A stretch of DNA of 37,683 nucleotides. Origin: Cyanobacteria bacterium K_Offshore_surface_m2_239. GTDB taxonomy: Bacteria > Cyanobacteriota > Cyanobacteriia > PCC-6307 > Cyanobiaceae. The translations under genes and the position numbers were made by a program. Below are positions 25,589 through 33,468 of the stretch, one piece after another (the first letter of the stretch is position 1; each line of letters begins with the position of its first letter). The notes below the pieces were generated by a model. The model was not told where the DNA came from and did not search any database. It saw only the letters and a program-made list of their open reading frames with translations. The stretch covers positions 1 to 37,683 of the forward strand of contig VGQX01000010.1 of the NCBI GenBank assembly GCA_016882305.1, written 5' to 3'.

Positions 25589-26006
25589 CTCAATTTCTTT
25601 TCAACGTGTCAACCAAATATTGTTCAGAAAATGGTTCTTCCACCACGGATGAGACTTCAAAATATTCTTGCTTACGCCTGCGATTTCTAAACAGAGCTGT
25701 GCGAAAGAGAAGAAGAAAGAGCCTGATACGTAGTTGACGAGAGAGCAAGCAGCCCTTAGGGCGAATTTCCTTTTCTGGAGTAAGGATTGATTAGTCCCAT
25801 AACTGGTATTAAGCGAACCCATGGAGAAATTGATGCATATTGGTTGGTCTTGCCTGAGGCAACCTGCCAGCATTATTGCTTGTCAAACAGCGTAGTTTAA
25901 TGTCAAAACCTGTTGAATGCAGTATGTGATTTTTAGTCGGCACAAAATAAAAGCCTGGAACGTCTTCTTGACGTCTATTGATATGTTCTTTGACAATAGT
26001 CTTTCT
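25589..26006. other. Gene-free AT-rich intergenic region between glyS and the methyltransferase gene
   Basis: Both flanking genes end here (convergent), so no promoter is required. I see no tRNA, no intrinsic terminator with a T-run, and no convincing coding frame; the open frames present (for example a 90-residue one on the minus strand, 25601-25873) start and stop at random points and have no family features. Two short dyads occur, TTGCC-TGA-GGCAA at 25850-25862 and ACGTC-TTCTT-GACGT at 25960-25974, both weak. It may contain decayed gene sequence. Confidence 0.5.
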
Positions 26007-26738
26007 CTATTCTATCTTTTTGGCAGAGACAAAAACCGAGCAGCCAGTCGGGAACGAAGCACCTCTTTGCAGCCAGGCCTGTTCAAGTTGGGCGATCCCG
26101 CCAAAGAGACTTTCAATCATTGACGGATAGGTTTGAACATCGCTGGTCGCATGACTTGGTGGGAAAATTTTTCGACGAGCTATGATCATCGGAAAGACGA
26201 ACATATTCGCATAAGAAGCTTGAAGTGGCAGAAGCCCGAAGGATCTAATCATCTTGACAAGCTCGCTCCTTCGATAGCGATGCTGAGTTTCACAAGTGTC
26301 ATCGTGGTATGACCACATCCACTGATAAGCGGCCACATTGATGACAAGCACACCATTGGGGCGCAGAACGCGAGCAAACTCTTTGATGGCTGAAGTTCCA
26401 TCTTTGACTTGTGAAATGACATCTGCGCATGTGAGGATATCAAAGCTCTCTGTGGCAAAAGGGAGTTCGGTGATGGAACCTTCCACGATGTCTGCGCGAG
26501 TGGTTTCCCTTGCATAGGCGCAGGCTATTGGTGAAAAATCAAGACCAGTGATGGACCAATCCGGCGAGTATTTCTGAAGGGCACGAATTAAACCTCCAGT
26601 TCCACAGCCTGCATCCAACACCTTGGCGGGTTGACCTCTCCACGAGTCCAGAGGTATGAGCATGCGACGATTGAGAGTATGGAAATACCACATCCTATCC
26701 TCGGTTTCTGCCAACTTACGGTACTCATCAATGTGCAT
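26007..26738 (-). CDS. Class I SAM-dependent methyltransferase
   Basis: A 243-residue Rossmann-fold methyltransferase. Motif I is VLDAGCGTGG (40-49), the acidic ribose-binding Asp is in SITGLDFSPIA, motif II region FDILTCADVISQV, and motif III LRPNGVLVINVAAY. The N-terminal MHIDEYRKLAETEDRMWYFH and the C-terminal SLFGGIAQLEQAWL then FPTGCSVFVSAKK match a subfamily often annotated only as class I methyltransferase. It is the last gene of a three-gene unit with a polyprenyl-phosphate-type GT2 and a GtrA-family protein, so a methylated sugar or lipid-linked glycan is a reasonable guess. The ATG at 26738 lies 151 bases inside the gtrA reading frame. Confidence 0.85.
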   Translation of the reverse strand: MHIDEYRKLAETEDRMWYFHTLNRRMLIPLDSWRGQPAKVLDAGCGTGGLIRALQKYSPDWSITGLDFSPIACAYARETTRADIVEGSITELPFATESFDILTCADVISQVKDGTSAIKEFARVLRPNGVLVINVAAYQWMWSYHDDTCETQHRYRRSELVKMIRSFGLLPLQASYANMFVFPMIIARRKIFPPSHATSDVQTYPSMIESLFGGIAQLEQAWLQRGASFPTGCSVFVSAKKIE

Positions 26739-27190
26739 GGCGTTTTAAGATTGAAGTTGTTCCGGAATGATGTGGACAGAGCCGATTTTTTTTCCTTAGA
26801 TCGGTATAAAACTTTTGTGAGAAGATAGGAGATGATAGCCCAGAATGCATACGTAACGAGGGCGATCACCCACTTATTTGTTCCTATTTTATCAAGAAGC
26901 AATCCAATGAGGAAGGCGACAGCAAAGCCTAGTAATTGGATTTGTAGATAGCCAAGAAGCAGGCGCCACGTAAACTTAACCCGGAAGGTGACGCGAGAAT
27001 GAGTGTAAGCATTTGAGAGAATACAAATTCCGCCAGCGATAGCTAGGCTTGTTGAGGTATTATTTGTAAAATTCAGAACTAAACCATAAAGAAGAAAATA
27101 GAGGGCTTCTCCAAACAAGGCAACCAAGCCAAAACGAATAAATATAAACTTAATGACTGGAAAGGATTGAAGCCACTCGGAGTTGTTCAT
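26588..27190 (-). CDS. GtrA-family polyprenyl-phosphate-sugar flippase-like protein
   Basis: A 200-residue protein whose first about 135 residues form four membrane helices of the GtrA type: FIFIRFGLVALFGEALYFLL, then SLAIAGGICILSNAYTHSRV (with the typical NFxxxRxxxF-like end TFRVKF), LLGYLQIQLLGFAVAFLIGL, and WVIALVTYAFWAIISYLLTK. GtrA proteins are thought to flip lipid-linked sugars across the inner membrane. The start ATG 27190 overlaps the GT2 stop by 4 bases (ATGA). The family normally ends soon after the fourth helix, at KVLYRSKEK here, but this frame continues about 60 residues, the last 50 overlapping the methyltransferase gene in another frame. That tail has no recognisable features and probably reflects loss of an earlier stop. 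Confidence 0.82.
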   Translation of the reverse strand: MNNSEWLQSFPVIKFIFIRFGLVALFGEALYFLLYGLVLNFTNNTSTSLAIAGGICILSNAYTHSRVTFRVKFTWRLLLGYLQIQLLGFAVAFLIGLLLDKIGTNKWVIALVTYAFWAIISYLLTKVLYRSKEKKSALSTSFRNNFNLKTPCTLMSTVSWQKPRIGCGISILSIVACSYLWTRGEVNPPRCWMQAVELEV

Positions 27191-28182
27191 ATTGTACTCA
27201 TGACGTGAAGCGATTGTGCTTTCACAGGACTTTTCATCTTTCCATACCAAGCCAAGTTTCGAATGTGGGCCTGCGGTTTGCCAGAGACCGTGAGGTAAAT
27301 CCGTCCTATATATTCACCAACCATACCAAGCAATAAACATTGGATGCCTCCAAAGAAAAGGATTGATGAGATCACTGAGGCCCAACCAGCTACATCAAGA
27401 CGCCCGAAGAGGGAGCTGATCAATATATAAGCCAAGCTTACAGCTCCAATCAGGGAGGCACCGATGCCAATTAAGCTTGCAAAGCGGAGGGGCATTAAGG
27501 AAAAGCTAGTGAGAATCACTAGCCAGAGGCGCACCAACCGACGTAAATTGTAACCACTCGAACCCGCATCTCTTGGGTCGTGACGAACATCCAAGCTACC
27601 AATTCTGGTTGTGACTTGCGAGAGTAAGCCATCGAGGTAAACGTAGGGACCATTGATGCAGGTGATTTTCTCCGCAACCAAGCGCTTGACACAGCGGAAG
27701 CTGGATAAGTAATAAGAATTAGGCAGATCCAGGAGCCAGCGTGCCGTAAGTTTGGCGAAAACGCTGCCAAGATTGCGAAAAATATTGTGTTTCTTGCAAA
27801 TATGGTTGCCATATGTCACGTCAAGATCGTTGTCTTTGGCATAGTCCAAGAGGCGGATCGCTTCTTCTGGCGGATTCTGAAGATCGTCATCAATGTTGAT
27901 GAAATACTCGCCTTCGGCATGACGATAGCCCGTGAGGACGGCCTGATGTTCACCAAAATTACGAGTATGTCTGATCACCACGGCGTTTAATGGAGATTTG
28001 TTGAGTCGTCGGCAGAGAACGTTATAGCTTTGATCGGGGCTGCCATCATCGATGAAAATGGCTTGCCAGGCAGAGTGAAAGTCGAGGCCCTCCAAACGCG
28101 TCACCAATTTATCAATTGTCTCCTCACTGCGATATAGAGGGACGATCAGGCTGAAGGAAAAAGGGGATGATTCAGTCATCAT
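27187..28182 (-). CDS. Family 2 glycosyltransferase, GtrB/ArnC-like
   Basis: About 331 residues: a cytoplasmic GT-A domain followed by two membrane helices. LIVPLYRSEETI, FIDDGSPDQS, HTRNFGEHQAVLTGYRHAEG, NIDDDLQNPPE (the DxD region) and the C-terminal VGEYIGRIYLTVSGKPQ are the signatures of polyprenyl-phosphate glucosyl/mannosyl transferases that load undecaprenyl phosphate. Helices are near LIGIGASLIGAVSLAYILIS and VISSILFFGGIQCLLLGMVG. The start is uncertain: ATG 28182, 28179 or 28221 are all possible; the conserved domain begins about 8 residues after 28182. It overlaps gtrA by 4 bases. Its product and GtrA should form a load-and-flip pair. Confidence 0.88.
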   Translation of the reverse strand: MMTESSPFSFSLIVPLYRSEETIDKLVTRLEGLDFHSAWQAIFIDDGSPDQSYNVLCRRLNKSPLNAVVIRHTRNFGEHQAVLTGYRHAEGEYFINIDDDLQNPPEEAIRLLDYAKDNDLDVTYGNHICKKHNIFRNLGSVFAKLTARWLLDLPNSYYLSSFRCVKRLVAEKITCINGPYVYLDGLLSQVTTRIGSLDVRHDPRDAGSSGYNLRRLVRLWLVILTSFSLMPLRFASLIGIGASLIGAVSLAYILISSLFGRLDVAGWASVISSILFFGGIQCLLLGMVGEYIGRIYLTVSGKPQAHIRNLAWYGKMKSPVKAQSLHVMSTI

Positions 28183-28717
28183 CACGTCGGATAAGCGGTA
28201 GGAAGGCGCGGAAGATGTCATCGCTTCTTGCCCGACGTTTGGATGTTGGCATCGCGATGAGAGAGACCACCTGGACGTTGGCAGGCAAAGTGCTGAGATC
28301 GGCGCAATGAAGCGGCTTGTGCGGGGATTGAAAGGGTTGACATAGAAAAAGATCTGAAGTGCTGGGACGGGCAAAAACCCACTGGATCAACACATCAGAA
28401 CGTTTGGTTCACGGGTGGACCCATGCCAAGGCGCTCCCCATTTCCCTCATTGTAACCCAATTTACGTACGCGTCTCTGCCGTCCTTCTGTTTGTGGCCAG
28501 TCTCGCGTCTGTCTTCCGGGACTCTTCCTGTCGCGCGTTATCCCGTCCCCTTGGGAATGTCTAGGGCCTGGAGCTCGCCAGATGATCTGCCAGCCTAAGT
28601 CTCGCCTGTCCCTTTTTGGTCTTGATCGGAGTGTCTGCGCTGCGGGGAAGGGGCTGCCGGGAATCTGGGGGTGCTTGGTGTCTGTGAGTCAAAAACGCGC
28701 GAGGACGCCGACGTCGG
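28183..28717. other. Gene-free region between kaiC and the GT2 operon
   Basis: About 500 bases separate the kaiC stop from the GT2 start on the same (minus) strand. The region should contain the kaiC transcript end and the promoter of the GT2-GtrA-methyltransferase unit. A TTGACA hexamer occurs on the plus strand near 28337, without a -10 partner. A palindromic CCGACGTCGG lies just after the kaiC stop and a T5 run (minus strand) follows it, but the stem is too weak to call a terminator. I see no convincing coding sequence, RNA gene or repeat. Composition rises to about 58% GC here (line 28561). Confidence 0.45.
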
Positions 28718-30259
28718 TCAGCTGTCTTCTACACCTCTAACAATCCTGGAAAGCTCACTGCGCTCATCGGTGCTGATCCGATGCGGAACACCACTAATGA
28801 TTCGCTCAAAATTGGTGAAGGAATCTTTGATTTCCGGCCCGTTGCCTGTAATGACAAACTCGCGAATCCCCTTGTCATGCCAGGAGCCTCGCATCTTGAA
28901 AACGTTGAGGGCGCGCGCCATTTCTCCGCGGATCTCCACATATTGCAACAGTAAAATGGTGTCGGTTATCGTCGAGATATGCGAATCGGTGATGGAATGA
29001 CTACCCATGAACTCTTCGGAAGTATTTGTAAAAAAGCCGGCAATCTCTTCTTGCTTTGCATAGCCCGTTACTCCGATAACAAATTGACGAAAAGCATTGT
29101 GGCTAACGCCGCGAGCCAGCGCAGATAAAGAATCTATGGCCATTCGTGAGGGTTTGAACTGGCTGATTTCTGTTTTGATGATTTGTAGATGATCCTCCAA
29201 CCCTGTTGACTCCGGATAGGCGCAGATGATCTTCAGCAAGCCATCCTGTTCCATCTGCTCGAAATCAATGCCCCAGCTCGTGGCATTGCGAAGGAGTTGC
29301 GCTCGGGATTCCTCGTAGGCGAAAAGGATGGCCCGCTCTTTACTCCGACAGGCATCCTCAACAAACTTGCTGACAAGAAGGGTCTTGCCGGTACCCGTAG
29401 CGCCTGTGGCCAGGATGATGGAATCTTTAAAGAAGCCTCCTCCGCACATCTCGTCCAGTCTCGGGACACCAGAGCTCAAGCGAACATTGGAAGATCGTTG
29501 CGTCAGGCGCATGGCGCCCAGTGGGAAGATGCTGACTCCATGGCTTCCCATTGTGAAGGGGAACTCTCCCTTCATATGTGTCGTCCCACGCAATTTCAGA
29601 ATCTCGACCGTCCGCCTTCTTCGTTCTCCCTCGAGAACATTTCTGAGTATGACCACATTGTCTGAGACGAATTCCTCAACTCCATAACGGGCAATTGGTC
29701 CGTATTCATCGATGCGCTCTGTGGTCATGACTGTGGTCACGCCGATTTCTTTCAGACGGGCGATCAAACGAAAAATTTCACGCCTGACCACAGAGATGGC
29801 ATCATATTGCTGAAAAACCGCTGTGATGGAGTCGATGGCGACCCGCCGTGCCTTGTATTTGCGAATAGCATAATTAATGCGTTCAATCAGTCCAGATAGA
29901 TCGAAGCTGCCTGCAACATCTTGTCCATCTGGGTCGGGTGAGGCATCCAGCAGGAAAAGTTTGTCTTGCTCCACCATGTCCTGGAGATTCCAGCCAAAGC
30001 TGGCGGCATTTCTTAAAATATCTAGAGGCGATTCTTCAAAGGTGACAAAAATGCCGGATTCGTTAAAGTCTCTAATTCCATTATAAAGAAAATTAAGTGA
30101 GAAAACTGTTTTGCCAGTTCCTGAGGTTCCGCTGATCAACGTCGAACGGCCAATCGGTAATCCCCCGTGACAGATGTCATCAAAGCCCTCGATGCCGGTC
30201 GGCAGCTTCTGGACCTGGGCGAGGGTGTTGGAGGAGGTATGGAGATTGGGTTCCTGCAT
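28718..30259 (-). CDS. kaiC: Circadian clock ATPase/autokinase KaiC
   Basis: A 513-residue double-RecA-domain clock protein that forms hexamers and cycles through phosphorylation with KaiA and KaiB. CI has Walker A GTSGTGKT (44-51) and catalytic Glu pair in TFEES (E75-E76); CII has Walker A GATGTGKT (286-293) and YEES (E316-E317). The phosphorylation sites are S429 and T430 in ITDSHISTITDT, equal to S431/T432 of S. elongatus, with the T426 equivalent at T424. The C-terminal A-loop and tail (FERIISGVPHRISTDERSEL) that bind KaiA are present, which fits a KaiA-containing clock. ATG 30259 is the canonical start area. kaiB ends 48 bases upstream; the order kaiA-kaiB-kaiC is standard. Confidence 0.98.
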   Translation of the reverse strand: MQEPNLHTSSNTLAQVQKLPTGIEGFDDICHGGLPIGRSTLISGTSGTGKTVFSLNFLYNGIRDFNESGIFVTFEESPLDILRNAASFGWNLQDMVEQDKLFLLDASPDPDGQDVAGSFDLSGLIERINYAIRKYKARRVAIDSITAVFQQYDAISVVRREIFRLIARLKEIGVTTVMTTERIDEYGPIARYGVEEFVSDNVVILRNVLEGERRRRTVEILKLRGTTHMKGEFPFTMGSHGVSIFPLGAMRLTQRSSNVRLSSGVPRLDEMCGGGFFKDSIILATGATGTGKTLLVSKFVEDACRSKERAILFAYEESRAQLLRNATSWGIDFEQMEQDGLLKIICAYPESTGLEDHLQIIKTEISQFKPSRMAIDSLSALARGVSHNAFRQFVIGVTGYAKQEEIAGFFTNTSEEFMGSHSITDSHISTITDTILLLQYVEIRGEMARALNVFKMRGSWHDKGIREFVITGNGPEIKDSFTNFERIISGVPHRISTDERSELSRIVRGVEDS

Positions 30260-30307
30260 GGACGGGGAGATGAGGGGGCAAGGAAAATGGACGTGTCAAC
30301 AGGTCTG

Positions 30308-30703
30308 TCAGGATGTTTCCATGGGGCCTGAGGCCTGGTCATCCCGGGATTGATCCCTCGTGTCGTCAGGAACGGAATCAGCAGAGGTTTCTTCGAGATT
30401 GAAGCTCTCGTCAACCAACTCTTCGTAAAGAAGATCGAGGCCGATGAGCACACGTTCGCGGTCAGAGAGGTCGCCGATGATCCGGCGCACTGGTGGTGGA
30501 AGAATTTTGGCGAGTGTGGGGGTGGCAAGGATTTTATCTTCCTCGGCAAGCTGGGGATTTTTCAAAACATCGATCACTTTCAGCGCATAGACACCACGAA
30601 ACTCGGTTTCAAGAATGTTGCGTAAGGTCTTCAATGCTCGCATTGAATTTGGTGTGTTTCCGGCAACGTAAAGCTTGAGGATGTAGGTTTTGCGGGCAGG
30701 CAT
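30308..30703 (-). CDS. kaiB: Circadian clock protein KaiB
   Basis: A 131-residue fold-switching thioredoxin-like protein that binds the KaiC CI ring, sequesters KaiA and signals to SasA and Cik[41 protein letters not shown] and [23 protein letters not shown] are strongly conserved. It is about 30 residues longer than the 102-residue S. elongatus protein because of an acidic C-terminal tail rich in Asp, Glu and Ser (from about residue 98). ATG 30703 follows the kaiA stop by 2 bases, and AAGGAG inside the end of kaiA supplies its ribosome-binding site, so kaiA and kaiB are translationally coupled. Confidence 0.97.
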   Translation of the reverse strand: MPARKTYILKLYVAGNTPNSMRALKTLRNILETEFRGVYALKVIDVLKNPQLAEEDKILATPTLAKILPPPVRRIIGDLSDRERVLIGLDLLYEELVDESFNLEETSADSVPDDTRDQSRDDQASGPMETS

Positions 30704-30705
30704 GT

Positions 30706-31566
30706 TCAGACGGACTCCTTAAGAAAATTGTGTGAGCCGATTCTGGATGGGATGGGTCTGTCGGGCGGGATGGATCGGCGATACATCTCACAGAGATGGG
30801 CCATCACGTCCAACAGGGCTAATCGATAGTCTTGCAGGAAATCGTTTTTATGTCCTTCCAGTTTAAGCTGTTTCCAGAAGCCATCAATCAAATTCATGTG
30901 AATCTCAACAGTTGTTGTGATGGGTAGATCGGCAAAAAATGCTGTGTTGACAAAGCTTTCCAGGGCTTGATTGGCTGCTGCTGGATCTCGGAAGTAACTC
31001 ACGAGCAGGTCGCGGTAGGTGCGCGTCAGGGATCGCACCAGCTCCTCCCGTTCCGTTTCCGGCAAATGACGATAAAATCGTTCAGGATCGCGTTTATAAT
31101 AAACTCCCAGGTAGCCAAGTCGATCCTTGAGGCGATTGGCCAATTTCCAGCGTTCTTCCGTATCCGCCGGCGATCCCGCCGCGAGGCTCCCGCCACGCAG
31201 CAGTCCTCGTCGAATGAACCGCGAAACGGCCGCATCCAGGCTGTAAGGCAGTTGCTCAAGCTGATCCGCTGGCAGATGCACCTCGGCATCGTGATACTCG
31301 ATGCGTCCGGTGACCTCGCCGATCACGACCGCCGGCAGGAGCAACTCCCGGGCGCGCAGGGCCTGATAAATGTCTGGTGACAACGCTCCTTGCTCGAGCA
31401 GCACGGCATCCAGCTCCTCGCGACAAGCGCTGAGGGCGGCGACGGGATCGCTGCTGTCCGCCATGGGCACCAGGGCGTAGCGGCCGGATTTCAGCCAAAG
31501 GGAGCTTGCCTCTTGCAGGTCCGGGGAGCGCAACAGGCTGGCAATCGTCAGGGCGGGATCACGCAT
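30706..31566 (-). CDS. kaiA: Circadian clock protein KaiA
   Basis: A full-length 286-residue KaiA, which stimulates KaiC autophosphorylation by binding its C-terminal A-loop. The N-terminal pseudo-receiver domain covers about residues 1-135 ([31 protein letters not shown]-type strands), and the C-terminal four-helix dimer/KaiC-binding domain about 170-280, including [34 protein letters not shown] and [23 protein letters not shown] 31566 gives [16 protein letters not shown] content falls within the gene from 68% (N-terminal codons) to 37% (C-terminal codons). It is divergent from rplU across 153 bases. Presence of KaiA separates this organism from Prochlorococcus, which lost it at this same locus next to rplU. 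Confidence 0.96.
   Translation of the reverse strand: MRDPALTIASLLRSPDLQEASSLWLKSGRYALVPMADSSDPVAALSACREELDAVLLEQGALSPDIYQALRARELLLPAVVIGEVTGRIEYHDAEVHLPADQLEQLPYSLDAAVSRFIRRGLLRGGSLAAGSPADTEERWKLANRLKDRLGYLGVYYKRDPERFYRHLPETEREELVRSLTRTYRDLLVSYFRDPAAANQALESFVNTAFFADLPITTTVEIHMNLIDGFWKQLKLEGHKNDFLQDYRLALLDVMAHLCEMYRRSIPPDRPIPSRIGSHNFLKESV
30713..30718 (-). promoter_or_regulatory. Ribosome-binding site of kaiB inside kaiA
   Basis: On the minus strand the end of kaiA reads AAGGAGTCCGTCTGA, then AC, then the kaiB ATG. AGGAG is complementary to the 16S anti-Shine-Dalgarno and sits about 9-10 bases before the kaiB start. Few other genes in the window have so clear a site; it settles the kaiB start and suggests coupling with kaiA. 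Confidence 0.7.
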
Positions 31567-31654
31567 CAGAATGGAACACCAGCGGAACCAGTGGTGGTCG
31601 CCCTCAAATGTTGACGAATCGGCGGTCGCAACGGGAGGATCTTTGTTTGTCTTT

Positions 31655-31695
31655 CGATTGCCGGCGGTTCAGGCCGAATCGGGGCCTCGCGCCCC
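31655..31695 (+). promoter_or_regulatory. Tandem stem-loops in the rplU leader
   Basis: Stem 1 pairs CGATT (31655-31659) and CGGC (31662-31665) with GCCGAATCG (31673-31681), a 9-base-pair stem with a 2-base bulge and a 7-base loop. Stem 2 is GGGGC-CTCGC-GCCCC (31681-31695). They share base 31681. The structures end 24 bases before the rplU ATG and lack a T-run. They could be an L21-type autoregulatory leader or a barrier between rplU and the divergent kaiA promoter. The role is inference. Confidence 0.35.
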
Positions 31696-31719
31696 AGCCT
31701 GTCCACGGCCCCCTCGCCC

Positions 31720-32133
31720 ATGAGCGTTTCCACCCCATCGGTTCCCTCGGGAGCCACGTCCGCCGCCCAGTCCTCCGCCGCCCCGGACAGCCCGGGACCC
31801 GGTGTCTACGCGATTGTTGAGGCCGGCGGTCAGCAGGTCTGGCTGCAACCCGACCGCTACCTGGACCTGAACCGGCTGGACGCCGCTGTGGACAGCACCA
31901 TCACCTTGGAGACGGTGCTCCTGGTCAAGGATTCCAGGGGCACGACCCTGGGTCAGCCCTACGTCCAGGGAGCCACCGTGGAGCTGTCGGTGATGGCGCA
32001 CCGCCGCGGCCCCAAAATTCTGGTGTACAAGATGCGCCGCAAGAAAAAAACCCGTCGCAAGACGGGGCATCGCCAGGAGCTGACCCGCGTGATGGTGCGG
32101 GCGATCCGCGTTGGCGGGCAACCCGTCGGCTGA
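31720..32133 (+). CDS. rplU: 50S ribosomal protein L21
   Basis: A 137-residue L21. The core begins at VYAIVEAGGQQVWLQPDRYL and ends with the RNA-binding HRRGPKILVYKMRRKKKTRR and GHRQELTRVMVRAI. A Ser/Pro/Ala-rich leader of about 28 residues precedes the core, making it longer than the usual about 103 residues; ATG 31720 is the only ATG before the core. rpmA follows after 56 bases in the common rplU-rpmA order. It is divergent from kaiA. Confidence 0.96.
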   Translation: MSVSTPSVPSGATSAAQSSAAPDSPGPGVYAIVEAGGQQVWLQPDRYLDLNRLDAAVDSTITLETVLLVKDSRGTTLGQPYVQGATVELSVMAHRRGPKILVYKMRRKKKTRRKTGHRQELTRVMVRAIRVGGQPVG

Positions 32134-32189
32134 TCCGCCTTCCTCCTGTTTCGCGTATCCTCCCCCTATTTCCCCTTCGCTGACGTCTC

Positions 32190-32453
32190 ATGGCCCATAA
32201 GAAAGGCACCGGTTCCACGCGCAACGGTCGCGATTCCAATTCCAAGCGTCTCGGCGTCAAGGCCTATGGCGGCGAATCCGTCCCCGCCGGCGCGATCCTC
32301 ATTCGTCAACGGGGCACGGCGGTGCTGCCCGGCGAGAACGTCGGTCGGGGATCTGACGACACGCTCTTTGCCCTGACCTCTGGCGTGGTGCGGTTCGAGA
32401 GCATCAAGCGCGCTCTGCGCAATCGCAAGCGGATCAGCGTTGTCGCTGGCTGA
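32190..32453 (+). CDS. rpmA: 50S ribosomal protein L27
   Basis: An 87-residue L27, whose N-terminal tail reaches the peptidyl-transferase centre. [20 protein letters not shown], then [20 protein letters not shown] and [20 protein letters not shown] are typical, and the length is normal. There is no N-terminal cleavable extension of the Firmicutes type. truB starts 33 bases downstream on the same strand. Confidence 0.98.
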   Translation: MAHKKGTGSTRNGRDSNSKRLGVKAYGGESVPAGAILIRQRGTAVLPGENVGRGSDDTLFALTSGVVRFESIKRALRNRKRISVVAG

Positions 32454-32486
32454 GCCGGGCGTTCCTCGGGTCCAGGGGGCTCCACG

Positions 32487-33367
32487 GTGGTGATCTGCGG
32501 CTTTCTGGCTCTCGACAAACCCGCGGGCCCCAGCTCCCACAGCTGTGTGGCCCTCATCCGTCGAGCCTATGGACTCAAGCGGGTGGGCCATGGGGGCACC
32601 CTCGACCCAGCCGTCACCGGGGTTCTGCCCATTGCCCTCGGACCAGCCACGCGGCTCCTGCCCTATCTCCCCGGGGAGAAGGGTTATTCCGCCACGGTCC
32701 AGCTGGGAGTGCGCACCAGCACCGATGACCTGCAGGGCACAGTCCTGTCTCGTCACGACCTCCCCGCCGCCCTTCACGCGTCTGATCTGGAGGCCGCCTT
32801 GGAGTCCTTCCGGGGGCCCATTCAGCAGCGACCGCCAGCGGTGTCCGCCGTGCATGTGGATGGCCAGCGGGCCTATTCGCTCGCTCGCCAGGGAAGACCT
32901 CCCGTCCTGGCTCCTCGCCCCGTCACGGTGCATCAGCTCCAGCTGCGGCGCTGGGATCCGGAGACGGGCCAACTCGACCTCGAAATCTTCTGTTCCGCCG
33001 GCACCTACATCCGCTCCTTGGCCAGGGATCTGGGGAGATTCTCGGCTGTGGCGCCGCCCTCGCCTGTCTCCGTCGCACGCGTGCCCTGGGCTTCTCCCTC
33101 AGCCAGTGCGTCTGCCTGGAGGAGGTGAAACAGGTCCCACCGGTTCCGCTCGACCCCTTGGCTGTGCTCACGCACCTCCCGCGCCACGATCTGAACGCCG
33201 CAGAGCTGGAGGGGTGGCGTTGCGGTCGCGCCTCTCGGTCGATGGACGATTGGCCCCCGGGCGCTTCTGTCCTGATGGTGGGCCCGGATGGCAAGCTGGC
33301 GGGGTTGGCGGCCGTCGAGGACGGTGGAATCTTGCGTCCCCGTTTGGTGTTCGAGGCTCGCGGTTGA
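32487..33367 (+). pseudogene. truB: tRNA pseudouridine-55 synthase TruB, broken by a one-base frameshift
   Basis: TruB makes pseudouridine 55 in the T-loop of tRNAs. The first frame (32487-33128) gives LALDKPAGPSSHSCVALIRR, the catalytic-Asp motif GHGGTLDPAVTGVLPIALG (D40) and CSAGTYIRSLARDLG, then turns to nonsense after about residue 183. Another frame resumes the normal sequence at once as EILGCGAALACLRRTRALGF, then SLSQCVCLEEVKQVPPVPLD, and runs to the stop at 33367. Restoring one G in the run GGGG at 33032-33035 joins the two into about 293 residues, a normal TruB length. Either this is a true mutation or a homopolymer sequencing error. The rest of the gene has no other damage, which favours error or a very recent mutation. 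Start is GTG 32487 or the next GTG 32490. Confidence 0.9.
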
Positions 33368-33468
33368 CCCCTCCTCCACCGACAGCACCGCTCAACGACG
33401 CCTGACCCTCCCGAACGTCCCGCGCCCTCGCCTCCCCCCTGTTCAGTCCTTCTGGATCCGCTCCCGCC

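Larger units (their letters stand above)
24600..31200. other. Low-GC segment with edges inside glyS and kaiA
   Basis: Direct counts over 60-base lines: 72% at 23581, 40% at 25381, 33% at 25981, 50% at 26941, 58% at 28561, 37% at 30841, 48% at 31081, 58% at 31201 and 68% at 31381. Coverage is sampled, not exhaustive, and the boundaries are approximate. The segment holds the 3' half of glyS, the GT2-GtrA-methyltransferase operon, kaiC, kaiB and the 3' half of kaiA. No integrase, transposase, tRNA or direct-repeat border is seen. Confidence 0.75.

Noticed and set aside
25601-25873. 90-residue minus-strand frame in the gap after glyS
   Set aside because: No domain, no operon context and AT-rich random composition; too little support to call a gene.
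28183-28374. N-terminal extension of the GT2 gene to 28374
   Set aside because: The extra residues have no GT2 features; the conserved domain starts about 8 residues after the ATG at 28182.
28640-28717. Terminator after kaiC
   Set aside because: CCGACGTCGG has a 3-base-pair stem and the T-run is separated from it; not a reliable intrinsic terminator.
30294-30299. TTGACA (minus strand) between kaiB and kaiC as a kaiC promoter
   Set aside because: A perfect -35 hexamer, but no -10-like sequence at suitable spacing, and a 48-base gap fits co-transcription with kaiB.
31611-31640. TTGACG ... GAGGAT as an rplU promoter
   Set aside because: The -10 match is only 3 of 6 with an 18-base spacer; in cyanobacterial GC-rich DNA this is close to chance.
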